Part shown: positions 21,876-30,720 of the stretch, in pieces
Position numbering within the stretch: the first letter of the stretch is position 1
How the letters are laid out: every line of letters begins with the position of its first letter
NCBI GenBank assembly: GCA_964035545.1
Contig: CAXIUT010000196.1
Span: forward strand, 1 to 30,720
Origin: Bugula neritina
Lineage: Eukaryota; Bryozoa; Gymnolaemata; Cheilostomatida; Bugulidae
Length of the DNA: 30,720 nt
Direction of reading: 5' to 3'
Made by a program: the position numbers and the translations under genes
Notes under the pieces: generated by a model
The model's database searches: none
The model's input: only the letters and a program-made list of their open reading frames with translations
What the model was told of the DNA's origin: nothing

Positions 21876-22328
21876 ATGGCTGAATCAAATAAAAAACAAT
21901 AAACTAAAAGAAAACATTCAGAGAACCTTTCTCCAAGTTCTTTTAAACTTCCCTATATTAGACCTCCTAAATTAATGTCTTTCGCGAATAAAGAGTCTCC
22001 AAGTCCAAAAAGCAGCAAAGGATTCGACTTACATATGAACAATGTATCATTACCATCTTACTAGCCAACAAAAGATAAAAATCTTGTTTATTTTTTTGAG
22101 AAACCAAGCACAAGAAAGCTAATTCATGATTTGAAATAAATTGAGCAATAAAAAGCAAAAAAGACAATAATGCGAGCAGAGAGAATTCATTCTCATAATC
22201 AATAGATTAAAAGTGATTTGAAAACCTCGAGGTATCAAGGGAAAACAGAGTAGTTATCCAAAATTGAGTTTCAAAACTATTTAAAGAAGATGAAAGATAA
22301 AATAACGAATAGTCTTTAGAAATAGTGA
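21876..22328 (+). CDS. Unrecognised basic protein, 150 residues
   Basis: Intronless frame from ATG 21876 to TGA 22326-22328. It is Lys/Ser/Pro-rich in the first half (SENLSPSSFKLPYIRPPKLM) and a charged helix in the second (KLIHDLKEIEQEKAKKTIM). No family is recognised. It is transcribed divergently from the histidine-phosphatase gene with 11 bp between the start codons, and lies 114 bp before the dual-specificity phosphatase gene on the same strand. Confidence 0.6.
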
Positions 22329-22442
22329 CTAAATAACTCAGTATTGAACTTTGATTCAGTCAATTAAATTTATATAACTTACATTTTAATTAACTTGATA
22401 AAGATTGATAAATATTGATATGATATAAATAATATCTTCTTC

Positions 22443-23252
22443 ATGGATAGACCTTATAATCATGCAGATTAAATTCTGAGATCTTCTCAAGGTTATGCAC
22501 TTTTTATTGGAGATATTCAATCGGCATAAAATTTTGATTGGCTCAAGAGTAATCATATACTCACAGGTATTTTCTTAAAGATTTAGTCATAACTGCTGCT
22601 TCAGGATTTCATTTAAAATATCCTTCTTCTATCAGTCATATTGTCTATCAAATGCAAGATACAAAAATGGAAAATATATCTCGTCATTTTGATACAGCTG
22701 CAAAAAATATAGATAAAAGTGAATATTCTTTAATTTAGGTCTTAAAGTTGGTGGAGTATTAGTGCATTGTGGAGCTGGAGTATCAAGAGTAACTCTTATT
22801 TTAACTAGTCTCCGACCTTGGTGATCGCATACTTAATTAAATACAAAGCGATGACTTTTCATTAAGCTTTAAAACATCTTAAAAGCAAAAGACCTACAAT
22901 CTGTCCTAACCTAGGATTTTAGTTACAGCTAAAATCATATGAAAAAAAACATAATTCTCTAGCTAATACTTTCTCGCTTTCTTCATAAAAGAAATAAAAA
23001 AAGTAGAAGTTGCCAGAAATCATGAAATAAACTTCTTTTCAGACAAATGCTTTTAACAGTTTTGCAAATTATCATCAGACAAGAGGTATTAGTCTGGTTA
23101 AGAGTAAAAGTTTAAAACCTTTAGAAAGCAAAAAGAAGAAAGAAGATTAGTATCTAAGAAATATAGCTGAGTTTAGGTTTGGAATAACTAACATGTCTAA
23201 ATGGAAAATATAAAGAAATTTCAAAAATTAAAAGAAATTCGTTCAATTCTGA
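22443..23252 (+). CDS. Dual-specificity protein phosphatase, three 20-nt introns
   Basis: 249 residues after removing three 20-nt introns: 22567-22586 (gtattttcttaaagatttag), 22719-22738 (gtgaatattctttaatttag) and 22789-22808 (gtaactcttattttaactag). The catalytic domain fills residues about 10-150. It opens ALFIGDIQSA-E-NFDWLKS, then YQMQDTKMENI (candidate general-acid Asp), GGVLVHCGAGVSRSPTLVIA with the catalytic Cys near residue 96 and its Arg, and PNLGF-E-LQLKSYE. The third intron splits the P-loop exactly after the Arg. The conserved Gln of GFxxQL is CAG, so Gln keeps its normal codon here while TAG nearby is Glu. A Lys/Ser-rich tail of about 95 residues follows. It should dephosphorylate Tyr/Ser/Thr; the target is unknown. 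Confidence 0.9.
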
Positions 23253-23636
23253 TTTAATATTTTTGTCAAAATTATATTTTTGTTGCTTTTGTCATCTATA
23301 TCATTCTTTTTTTAATTCATAATTTATTTTTTTGACTTTATTTGTTATTTAATAGTATTTTTTTCTTTTAATTATTTCTGATTTCTGATTTCTAAAGGAT
23401 AATATTGAATCTAGATTCTTTAATCAATTTTTATTTAGAAAGATATGACTTAATTATAAATATATCTGATTAAATTTAATCTTTATGTAAAGGTTGTTTC
23501 AAAAGACTATTTTTTCTTGATCTGTTTCTATTTTAAGAAACTCTTATTTATCTTATTTTGTTACAGCTTAATGAATAAAATAAATGATCAAAATATAAAT
23601 AACTGTTCATTAATTAGTTCAGTGCACATAATCATC
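23253..23636. other. Intergenic region
   Basis: 384 bp of T-rich DNA between two rightward genes. No ORF, RNA or repeat stands out. Confidence 0.5.
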
Positions 23637-24491
23637 ATGCTTCGTTCTTCAATTGACAATCTAAACTTCCTCAAAAAAACTCAAGGATAAACTTTCTATC
23701 GAAGTAAGCGTAAGACAAGTATTGGGATTGGTTAATCTTCCACATCAAGAAGATATAGTGATGGGCAACAATCACCTAAAAATCAAGATAAAAGTATAAA
23801 ATCAAATGCTGATCTTGCTCTTAAAGATATTAGATAAAAACTTAGCTCTTTGTTTTCAGTAGATACTCAGAACAATCTATTTAGCAAAAAAAATATTGAT
23901 CAAAAAAATAAAAAATATGATCATTTCAGAATAACTACCTTTCGATATCCTCAAAAAAAGTTTTCCTATCATAAATCTCCTTAATCTCTTGAAGAAACCA
24001 AACTTTAAGATATCCAAAATGAATTTAAAGTGACTGAAGCGAACATTCTGAAACGATAATCTGCAAATGATCCTCGAAACTATGATCAACTTGGCATTAA
24101 AAGACATTTTCTTAAGTGGCAGGGATAAAACCGTTGTTTTGAAAAGGCAGTTCAATTCAAAAAACCCAGTTCAAGACATACAACAGATAAATTAATAATG
24201 TTAATCAAGTAAAGGTAGGGAATAGAAAGTCATAAATAAAGATTAGATGTCAAATAAAGATTAGATGTCAAATAAAGATTGAATAGTAATAAATCTAGAT
24301 TAGATAGTAATAAGTCAAGAAGTAGTCATGGATAAAAAACAGAAAGTCATAAGTAGAGGTTAGATAGTCGTAGGTAGATTAGTTTATAGTATTCTTCTGA
24401 TGAATTGGAGATAAATGAAGTGGAGGGATGGAAAAGGACGCCCAAAGAATTAGAATAAAGTTATCTTATGAACTTTTAAAATGAAATTTGA
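23637..24491 (+). CDS. Unrecognised basic protein with short KERLDV repeats
   Basis: 284 residues from ATG 23637 to TGA 24489-24491, no intron. It is Lys/Ser/Arg-rich and probably unstructured. Between about residues 195 and 245 a tandem 18-nt repeat (24234-24269, then decaying copies) encodes KERLDV / NKSRLDS units. The last 35 residues are acidic (SSDELEINEVEGW). Another ATG at 24481 overlaps the stop region. No family recognised. Confidence 0.6.
24234..24290 (+). repeat. 18-nt coding tandem repeat
   Basis: Two identical copies of aaataaagattagatgtc in a row, followed by diverging copies. Lies inside the preceding gene and keeps its frame. Confidence 0.75.
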
Positions 24492-25117
24492 TAGATATCT
24501 TTTTCCATTATTTTTGACTTATTTTCTTAATTTCAGCAAGTACAAGCTGGATATGCTACGTAAAAGCTTTTCACTGCTCTGATAACTTTTCCTCCTCTAG
24601 AATAGTATACAAACCAGATATGATACATACCAGCGCATAGTTGATTGACTACAGCATTCGTAATATTAATTCCATTGATATCCTTAATCCAGGCTACTTG
24701 AGACAAGTCGATACTAACAAGTACTTATGTGTTGAAGGGTTTATGAAATTCAATGAAGGTTCCACATTTGATAATCAATTACCATTGGCTATTGCACTAC
24801 AGGAGGTAGAAAGTATCAGTGCATAGCCAGATATTATTGTTCGAATTATAGTTGATGAGAGTAGTAGATCCTTTTTAGCAGAGAGGTATTCGATTAGAAT
24901 AAATGTTGAAAGCTGAGTCTATGTTTGTTTGATAGTCAGAAATATAAGACATATTTTTGTATATTTCTTTGAGGGTTAGTTATTGTGAATATGTAATTGG
25001 TCCTGCTTGTGAATAATTCAAGTGCTATGGTGATAAATTTGAAGCTACTGAGTTATTGCATCTACAATTAGCTGTTTCTATTAATATTAGAATGATTCCA
25101 ATCATAATAGTTATTGA
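24492..25117 (+). CDS. Probable gene, exon structure unresolved
   Basis: Protein-like frames follow one another here but no single chain could be built. One frame (about 24516-24914) reads WICYVKAFHCSDNFSSSRIV, then YLCVEGFMKFNEGSTFDN and IIVRIIVDESSRSFLAERY. A later frame reads YCEYVIGPACEEFKCYGDKF and, across a good 20-nt intron at 25052-25071 (gttattgcatctacaattag), continues as CFYEYENDSNHNSY to TGA 25115-25117. Repeated Cys and Asn-X-Ser sites suggest an extracellular domain. Which start codon and which other introns join the pieces is not clear; sequence errors are possible. No family recognised. Confidence 0.35.
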
Positions 25118-25171
25118 TTCACTCCTTTTTTTCATGAATAATGTTATTAATTTTGATAAATATATTGATTA

Positions 25172-25932
25172 ATGCAAGAACTTCTTCTTGAAGATTTCCA
25201 GAGCTTTGCTAACTCAATTCGTCAAATAACTTTTAATGATGTGCGTCTCAAATTCATGGACTATCAAAATAATGACTCTATCTCGAAGATGGTAGGTGAG
25301 TATGTACCAAAATTGCATCAATATTAACAATAGTTTGATCAGCATAAAAAAGAGGAAGAAAATATGAGAAAAATACCATCTTTTGATGGAAAAAAAGAGT
25401 TTAATAATACGGATAATATGCATAGAAAAATAATAAGTACTTTTAAAAACTTTTTATTAAGCTAAATAAAAGATTTTAAAGAATATCTTCGTCTGACTAT
25501 TGATATCGATCAACTCAGTAACATGCTCAGTCGAATCTAGATCTTGAGATTCAAACATTCAGAGTGGAACCTGATTTACTATCTCTTTACTGCTAGTAGA
25601 AGAAGCATCAGAATATTTCTCAAGCTAAGAGAATAAATAATTAAAACAAACACCTTTACCACTGTCAAGTATAATCCCATTTCTACTCACAATTCGGCCA
25701 AATATACAGATAGATACTACTATCTTGATAAAATGAGTGTTTCTAGAAAGAAAAAAGAGTGGTAATAATTGGTTTTTCTGGCTGGATTCGTCTATGATGA
25801 TGAATTTACACAGCTTCTTTTTAGCGAAAGAGATGAGTAAATATGGTGATATTTAGAATATTAGCTGCTTAAATTATTGAATACTGCTTATGGCTTAATA
25901 AACAAACTGCTGGATCATCTCCTACCAAGTGA
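25172..25932 (+). CDS. Unrecognised helical protein, 246 residues, one 20-nt intron
   Basis: Runs from ATG 25172 to TGA 25930-25932 after removal of intron 25837-25856 (gtaaatatggtgatatttag). It is helical and charged throughout, with Trp/Tyr-rich stretches (HSEWNLIYYLFTASRRSIRI; AEIIEYCLWLNKQT). No family recognised. Without the intron the frame would hit TGA at 25847; reading that TGA as Trp also gives a plausible peptide, but the intron has the standard length and ends, so I prefer it. Confidence 0.6.
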
Positions 25933-25975
25933 TATTAACATCTTTATCTTATAATTTGACTTATAATAATTGCCA

Positions 25976-27067
25976 ATGATAAGAAGCAACAAGAAAAAAG
26001 AGAAATCAAAAGAATCTCACAAGGAATCAGAACAAATCAAAAAGAAGCAGGAATAAAATAAGCTTGTAGACAAAAAGAAAGAAGATGATCAAAAAGAAAG
26101 AGCTCCTAGAATATTAAAGGAAATTGTAATTCCTATTCCTTTGGTTGTAACTAAACCAAGAAGAACTCGAAAGAGAACAGTTGAAATGCCTAAAGGTTAT
26201 TTAAGATATGCTTCATTACCTTTTCCTCCAAGAAATTTTATCGAATTGACTGAAGAAGAGATTGACTTTATTTCTTTATGGAGAGAAAAATATAATTTTC
26301 GTGGTTTCAATCTACTTAGCGAGGATCAATTAGAAAAGACTTTTAAATTTTTTACTAGTTTTAAAAACCAAAAAAGTTATTAATAGCTTGAATTAGAGTT
26401 AAGAAAGTACCTGCTAAGTCCATAAAATTCAGAGTTCTATGCTATTTTCAAACTTTTCAGTCAATAAGATGAATAATTATTCTTTTAATTTACTTCAAAA
26501 TTAGTTTTAAAATGGAAACATAGAATTTAGTATAGGTTTAGTCTAAATGAACATCATAGAAAAAAATGTTAAAATATTCTTTTTCAGGCTAAATAAAATT
26601 TTATTTTTACAAGATTTAGTTGGTAGAGTGATAAGTATGTTGTTTTTCTGAATAAATAGATAAAAATCAATCAGAAACTATACAATGAAAATCAATCGAG
26701 AAGCAAAAGATTTAACTAAAAAAAATAATTACTCATAAAAAATGTAATAACCTTTATGAATAGTTTAGAAAAATTTAGAAAATCAGCTAATCTTGATGAA
26801 GAATTTGAGAATCTGTCCTATTTTATGAAAAATAAATAACATAAAGTAAATCTTATTGAAATTGATTTAATTATCAAAAACGTCATCAAAAAATTTACCT
26901 AATATAAAATCAGAAAATCAAATAATAAAGAAAGTAGTAATAGACTATCAGGAAAAATCATCTCAAACTTGCCGATTGAAAGTTCTCAAAATCAATAACA
27001 TATTCGTTCAAGTCAGTAAAAGTAAGGTTAAGGAATAAAGGCAAAATCAAAAAAAAGGAAGTCTTGA
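25976..27067 (+). CDS. Unrecognised Lys/Glu-rich protein, 363 residues
   Basis: Intronless from ATG 25976 to TGA 27065-27067. The first 45 residues are a Lys/Glu/Ser run. A Pro-containing segment follows (IVIPIPLVVTKPRRTRKR) with the rather conserved-looking PKGYLRYASLPFPPRNFIEL and TEEEIDFISLWREKY. The rest is helical with many TAA/TAG Glu codons, and the tail is basic. I cannot name the family. It follows the previous gene by 43 bp and converges on the ubiquitin-like gene, with the stop codons 26 bp apart. Confidence 0.6.
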
Positions 27068-27093
27068 TAATTCATTTGATAAAAAATCATTAC

Positions 27094-27504
27094 TCAACAA
27101 CAGCAAAATCCTCCTTTACTTTATTCTTAAAGACGAGATTATCTTATATTTGACTTATTTTTTTTAGGACTACCTTTACTTCCTATTTCAATTTCATGTC
27201 TTGACTTTTTTAGATCTAACCTTTCCATTGAATGTTCTTCTCCTTCATAGAGATAGAGTTTTATGACTCCGTTTTAAGGTCGTATGTGTTTTAATATTTG
27301 TGAGATTGTGGAATCTTCTGAAATAGGTCTTCCTCTTTTTTCAAGAGCTAGATAGTTATGGTTGTGAGATAGTTTGTTTAGTTCATGGAGATATTCGAAT
27401 AGATTTTTGATCCTTGTTTTTGATTCTACTTCTAGAACTATCTCTTTAACTCTGGTTGCATTGGAATCAAGTTTTCCCATCATCATGATTCCTACTTTGT
27501 ACAT
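27094..27504 (-). CDS. Small ubiquitin-like protein ending in Cys-Cys-Cys
   Basis: 136 residues from ATG 27504 to TGA 27094-27096. The first 95 residues have a beta-grasp-like order: a strand (YKVGIMMMGKL), a strand (VKEIVLEVES), a helix (RIKNLFEYLHELNK), then NYLALEKRGRPISEDSTISQ, ILKHIRP and a last strand GVIKLYLYEGEE. This resembles ubiquitin-like domains with a two-strand hairpin, helix and late strands. The C-terminus is basic and ends GGFCCC, which could be palmitoylated or prenylated, as in membrane-anchored ubiquitin-fold proteins. The fold call is by eye and needs structure prediction. The start codon is 58 bp from internal array 3. Confidence 0.55.
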
Positions 27505-27562
27505 TCTTATCCTATAATTTTATTAATTTTATCCAACTTTAATTAAATCACTTAGAATACCT

Positions 27563-27650
27563 GGGGTTGGGGTTGGGGTTGGGGTTGGGGTTGGGGTTGG
27601 GGTTGGGGTTGGGGTTGGGGTTGGGGGTTGGGGTTGGGGTTGGGGTTGGG
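27563..27650 (+). repeat. Internal G4T2 telomere array 3
   Basis: About 14 GGGGTT units with one five-G unit near 27623-27627, ending TTGGG before aaatataaaa. Same orientation as the other internal arrays. Confidence 0.95.
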
Positions 27651-28005
27651 AAATATAAAAGTATTATTCTGAAAACATTTAACTTTTGAAATCTATTCCC
27701 ATGTTCTAGTGTTAGAATAGCAATATTTAATCATAATTAACATTTTTAATAATCCCTTTTTAAAGCTTCTAAAACAAAGAAGATTTCAAGGTGATCATGG
27801 AATTAAATAAATAAAATTCTAAATTTTGAAAATAAGAATAGAACTTTCTCTGTTTGTTTCATTCATAACTCTTTTTGATTATATTTTTATTGATAATTTG
27901 TATTTCTTCTAATTGATGTTATTTCGGATAAACGCATAATGGAAGATTGTTCGTTTAAATTTACATAGAAATTCTTTCCCTATATTCTATTTAAAATCAC
28001 AGAAA
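27651..28005. other. Non-coding stretch upstream of the SLC44-like gene
   Basis: 355 bp of AT-rich DNA between internal array 3 and the start of the transporter gene. It must include that gene's promoter. No ORF, RNA or motif seen. Confidence 0.5.
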
Positions 28006-29917
28006 ATGGCAGGAGACTCAGAAGAAACAAAGAAACTCAATGGTTATACAGATATAGAACATGGACCCTTAAGTGAAGCTAACAGATAGTGTAGAGATAT
28101 CATCTGCACCATCCTCTTTCTCGCCATGATCGTTATCATGGTCTACATGTCAGCTCATGGCTATGCTAATGGAAATCTCAGCAAACCCTTCAGAGCCACA
28201 GATTCTAACGGTATAGTTTGTGGAGAACCTGGAGGAGTGGCTGAAACTTATCCTTATGCTTACTTTTTCAACCCAACCTCTTTTACTCTTGAGAATAGGT
28301 TCTGTGTACAAGAGTGTCCCAACTACTCATCAGGATCTCTATCAACTCTTAGCTGTTACGGAACATCATGCCCATACGCAGTTACAATTCTTTCAGATGG
28401 AACATACTCTTCCAATCCTTCTTCTACATCAGTTATCATTGGCTATGAAACATCATCTTTGATCAGTCGTGTCTGCATTCCTAGCAGCACAGTCTTCACT
28501 GGTGCTTTTGCTTCTTATGTTTCTACCTTCAGCACCTACCTTTCACAAGGAGGCTTTAGTACTTTCATCACTGACCTATAAAATGTATATTATTTAATAT
28601 TTAGAATTGGCAATGGGTTTTGGGTGCAGTAGGCTTCTGTGTTATCCTTTCCTTTGTCTTCATGTACTCTCTTAAGTGCCTTGCAGGATGCATTGTCTGG
28701 ACTTCTGTCTTTGGCATCATTATTGCTTTTGGGCTAGCAGGTTTCATCTGTCTCTATAATGCTGGAGTTATCGTTACCCCTGATGCTGCCTCTGGATACC
28801 TTGGAATTCCAACTGTTTCTGGAGCCACTGAGAATGAATATAAAATATTCGGATATATTGCATTTGGATTTTGTGGATTTTTCCTTTTGCTTCTTCTTTG
28901 CTGTTGTAGTCGTATCCGTCTCGCAGTGGCAGTTTGTAAAGCAGCAGGTCAATTCGTTTCGCATGTCTGCACAGTTATGTTAGTGCCTATCATTCAGGCA
29001 TTCATAACCTTATCACTGTGGGCAGTTTGTCTTATAGCTATGCTTTACCTTGCATCAGCTGCTACTTATGTCTATACTGGAGATGTTTTCACAAGCATTC
29101 AAAGCTATAAGGAAGATAACTTGATGTACTTTTACACCTTCCTCTTTGGAACTCTTTGGTGTAACGCCTTCATTCAAGCTGCAGGAATCTTTGTGATTGC
29201 CAGTGCTTGCTGTATCTGGTATTACTCACATGGACCTAACCAAGATGAAGTCAACTTCCCTATCTTTAGAAGCTACAAAATGGTCTTTAGATATCATTTT
29301 GGTAGTCTTGCTTTTGGATCTCTTATCTTGGCTATTGTCCAGTTCATGCAAATCATGCTTGAGTTGTTTAAAAAGCAAGCAGAAGCCAGTGGAGCTGATA
29401 ACAATAAGTGTTTTGAGTACGTTATCAACTGTTTGAGATGCTGCCTTGAGTGTGTTGAGAGAATTGTTCAGTTCATCAACAAAACCGCTTACATTCAGAT
29501 AGCTTTGAGAGGCAAAAACTTTTGTAGCGCTGCTAAAGACGGTTTCGAGATTGTCTGGGCCAACCCAGCTAGATACTTTATAGTCGGAGGAGTTGGTTCT
29601 ATCATTATGTTCCTCGGAAAGCTGATGATCGCATCTGGAACTACTATCTGTTTCTACTTGCTCATTACTTATGAAAGCAGCATTAAGCAGAACGTCATGG
29701 AGCCAATCTACCTTCTCATCGTACTTCTAAATATATTTAGATCGTTTTCATCATTTCCTATGCAATTGGAGTGCTCTTCATGGCTGTCTACAGCATCGCT
29801 ATGGACACAATCCTGCAATGCTTCATCGTTGATGAGGCCAACCAACAAGCCAAAGGAGCTAAGACTGCTCTCTATGCTCCAGAATAAATCCAAAACCTGA
29901 TCGACATGGACGAATGA
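28006..29917 (+). CDS. Choline-transporter-like protein (CTL/SLC44 family)
   Basis: 623 residues after removal of two 20-nt introns: 28585-28604 (gtatattatttaatatttag) and 29721-29740 (gtacttctaaatatatttag). The family order is clear. A cytosolic N-terminus carries ANR-E-CRDIICTILFLA (family: R-x-C-x-D, then TM1). A Cys-rich extracellular loop follows (NGIVCGEPGG; CVQECPNYSSG), then about nine more membrane segments. The C-terminal signature is VYSIAMDTILQCFIVDE, followed by YAP-E-EIQNLIDMDE and TGA 29915-29917. SLC44 proteins move choline or related amines across membranes for phospholipid synthesis. Third codon positions are visibly richer in C and G than in the neighbouring genes, which may reflect high expression. 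Confidence 0.9.
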
Positions 29918-29967
29918 TACTTCACACTTTACTCTTTAATATTTATCATCATATTTAGTTTATAAAA

Positions 29968-30428
29968 TCACTTCTTGCCTTTCTTGTAAACTTGGTTAGC
30001 ACTCATGATCTGCCCTTTTCTGTCTAGTTGGTCTGGCTTTAGCTAAACTGCAACTACTTTTAGAACCTAGCCATCTTCAATCAACTCAAACTTACCATTG
30101 ATCTCACTGCAGCTAAAAATGCTTTTCTTGGCTACATTGTCCTGAATAAGATTAATAGTACCATAGAGTTTTGACTTCCTCCTTTGATCGTAGCTGTTAT
30201 GTGATTTCCTTATTTCTGAATGTCTCCATTGAAAGTAGTTTAGTTTTTGTTAGCAGTGACCAGTTCATAGCCTCTTTAGCATTAATAGTAGTAAGAGTAT
30301 GTACATTCGAAAGTATTGTTTGGACGTAAAATAAGAGTTCTGTTTTAATTTTCATAAATTCCATAGTCAGCATCAGCCTACCTTTGATCTTCAGTGAATT
30401 ATTTATGACAAGTGTATGAGGTTTACAT
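29968..30428 (-). CDS. Small unrecognised protein, 146 residues, one 20-nt intron
   Basis: Runs from ATG 30428 to TGA 29968-29970 after removing intron 30142-30161 (gtactattaatcttattcag). The first half is acidic and Tyr/Asn-rich (ADADYGIYENENRTLILRPN; TFECTYSYYYECERGYEL). It continues GNHITATIKGG, then across the intron SIFSCSEINGKFELIEDGE and VLKVVAVELKPDQLD, with a basic end (VYKKGKK). Alternating short strands suggest a small beta-rich fold. No family named. It converges on the SLC44-like gene with 50 bp between the stops. Confidence 0.6.
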
Positions 30429-30627
30429 ACAATATAATATTAGATCCAAACATAAAAATAAAGTTTTATAAAGAGAGATGAACCAGTGATTTTATTAGAA
30501 AATATATCATCAAAAGTATTTTTAGAAAGTATTAAGTACATAATACATCTAATGAAGATTTATTTTTTTGAATTTTTTAAATATATATATATTAAATTGT
30601 TCGTCTAAACAAAATATATTTATTCTC
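30429..30627. other. Subtelomeric non-coding stretch, right end
   Basis: About 200 bp of AT-rich DNA between the last start codon and the terminal array; probable promoter of the small gene. Nothing else seen. Confidence 0.5.
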
Positions 30628-30720
30628 GGGGTTGGGGTTGGGGTTGGGGTTGGGGTTGGGGTTGGGGTTGGGGTTGGGGTTGGGGTTGGGGTTGGGGTTG
30701 GGGTTGGGGTTGGGGTTGGG
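30628..30720 (+). repeat. G4T2 telomere array (right end of window)
   Basis: About 15 GGGGTT units running to the last base, in the orientation of a right-hand chromosome end. The true array, or further sequence, may continue past the window. Confidence 0.95.

Noticed and set aside
25847-25849. TGA read as Trp (also considered at 9547-9549 and in the 5' part of the NDK-like gene)
   Set aside because: Reading through gives plausible peptides, but in each case a 20-nt GT...AG intron removes the TGA and restores a better match (for example the LRR motif LNISDNKLI), and no long gene has TGA inside.
27651-28005. Remnant of a gene cut by internal array 3
   Set aside because: Looked for a truncated reading frame like the cyclin-like one at array 1; no convincing coding sequence was found.
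28220-28964. Short ORFs overlapping the SLC44-like gene on both strands
   Set aside because: Shadows of the transporter gene in other frames with no independent support.
1-30720. Paramecium/Tetrahymena code (TAA/TAG = Gln)
   Set aside because: Several residues at reassigned codons are ones where families require Glu (EF-hand position 12, APE, HRDxKPEN), while conserved Gln is written CAA/CAG.

Overview
The window reads as ciliate macronuclear DNA. It is AT-rich and gene-dense. It opens with a C4A2 telomere array and runs to its last base in a G4T2 array. TGA is the only stop codon, while TAA and TAG occur in frame throughout every gene. At conserved positions the reassigned codons stand for glutamate, not glutamine: residue 12 of three EF-hand loops, the APE and HRDxKPEN motifs of a kinase, the Y/F-E-G of a MORN repeat, and the R-E of a histidine phosphatase. 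This matches the known peritrich nuclear code (UAA and UAG = Glu; Vorticella/Carchesium relatives) rather than the Paramecium/Tetrahymena code. Almost every intron that can be placed is exactly 20 nt (GT...AG), and these introns are needed to keep frames open. All proteins below are read with TAA/TAG = Glu, TGA = stop and 20-nt introns removed.

Three further G4T2 arrays lie inside the window, all in the same orientation, and divide it into four units. Unit 1 (1-7366) is capped at both ends and holds two minus-strand genes: a multi-pass membrane protein with a propeller-like ectodomain, and a 1,387-residue protein with nucleoside-diphosphate-kinase-like domains. Unit 2 (7367-14622) starts inside the C-terminal end of a cyclin-like gene. 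It then has an LRR gene, a MORN gene with a myristoylation-type start, an Aurora/PLK-like kinase with a coiled-coil tail, and a RING-finger gene.

Unit 3 (14623-27650) starts 9 bp beyond the stop codon of an acidic heptad-repeat protein. It continues with two related EF-hand genes, a prominin-like five-span membrane protein, a secreted histidine phosphatase, a dual-specificity phosphatase, several unrecognised genes and a small ubiquitin-like protein ending in Cys-Cys-Cys. Unit 4 (27651-30720) holds a choline-transporter-like (SLC44) gene and one small gene, and ends in telomere.

Genes are separated by tens to a few hundred bases, and two start codons are only 11 bp apart. Several products carry lipid-anchor or membrane signals (MGISNS, MGNC, MGIC, a CCC tail, prominin-like, SLC44-like), and others (MORN, NDK-like domains, EF-hands) belong to families common in cilia and cortex. 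No shared pathway can be shown. It is unresolved whether the internal telomere arrays are real interstitial repeats or marks of joined molecules or assemblies. I saw no tRNA, rRNA, CRISPR array or transposase.
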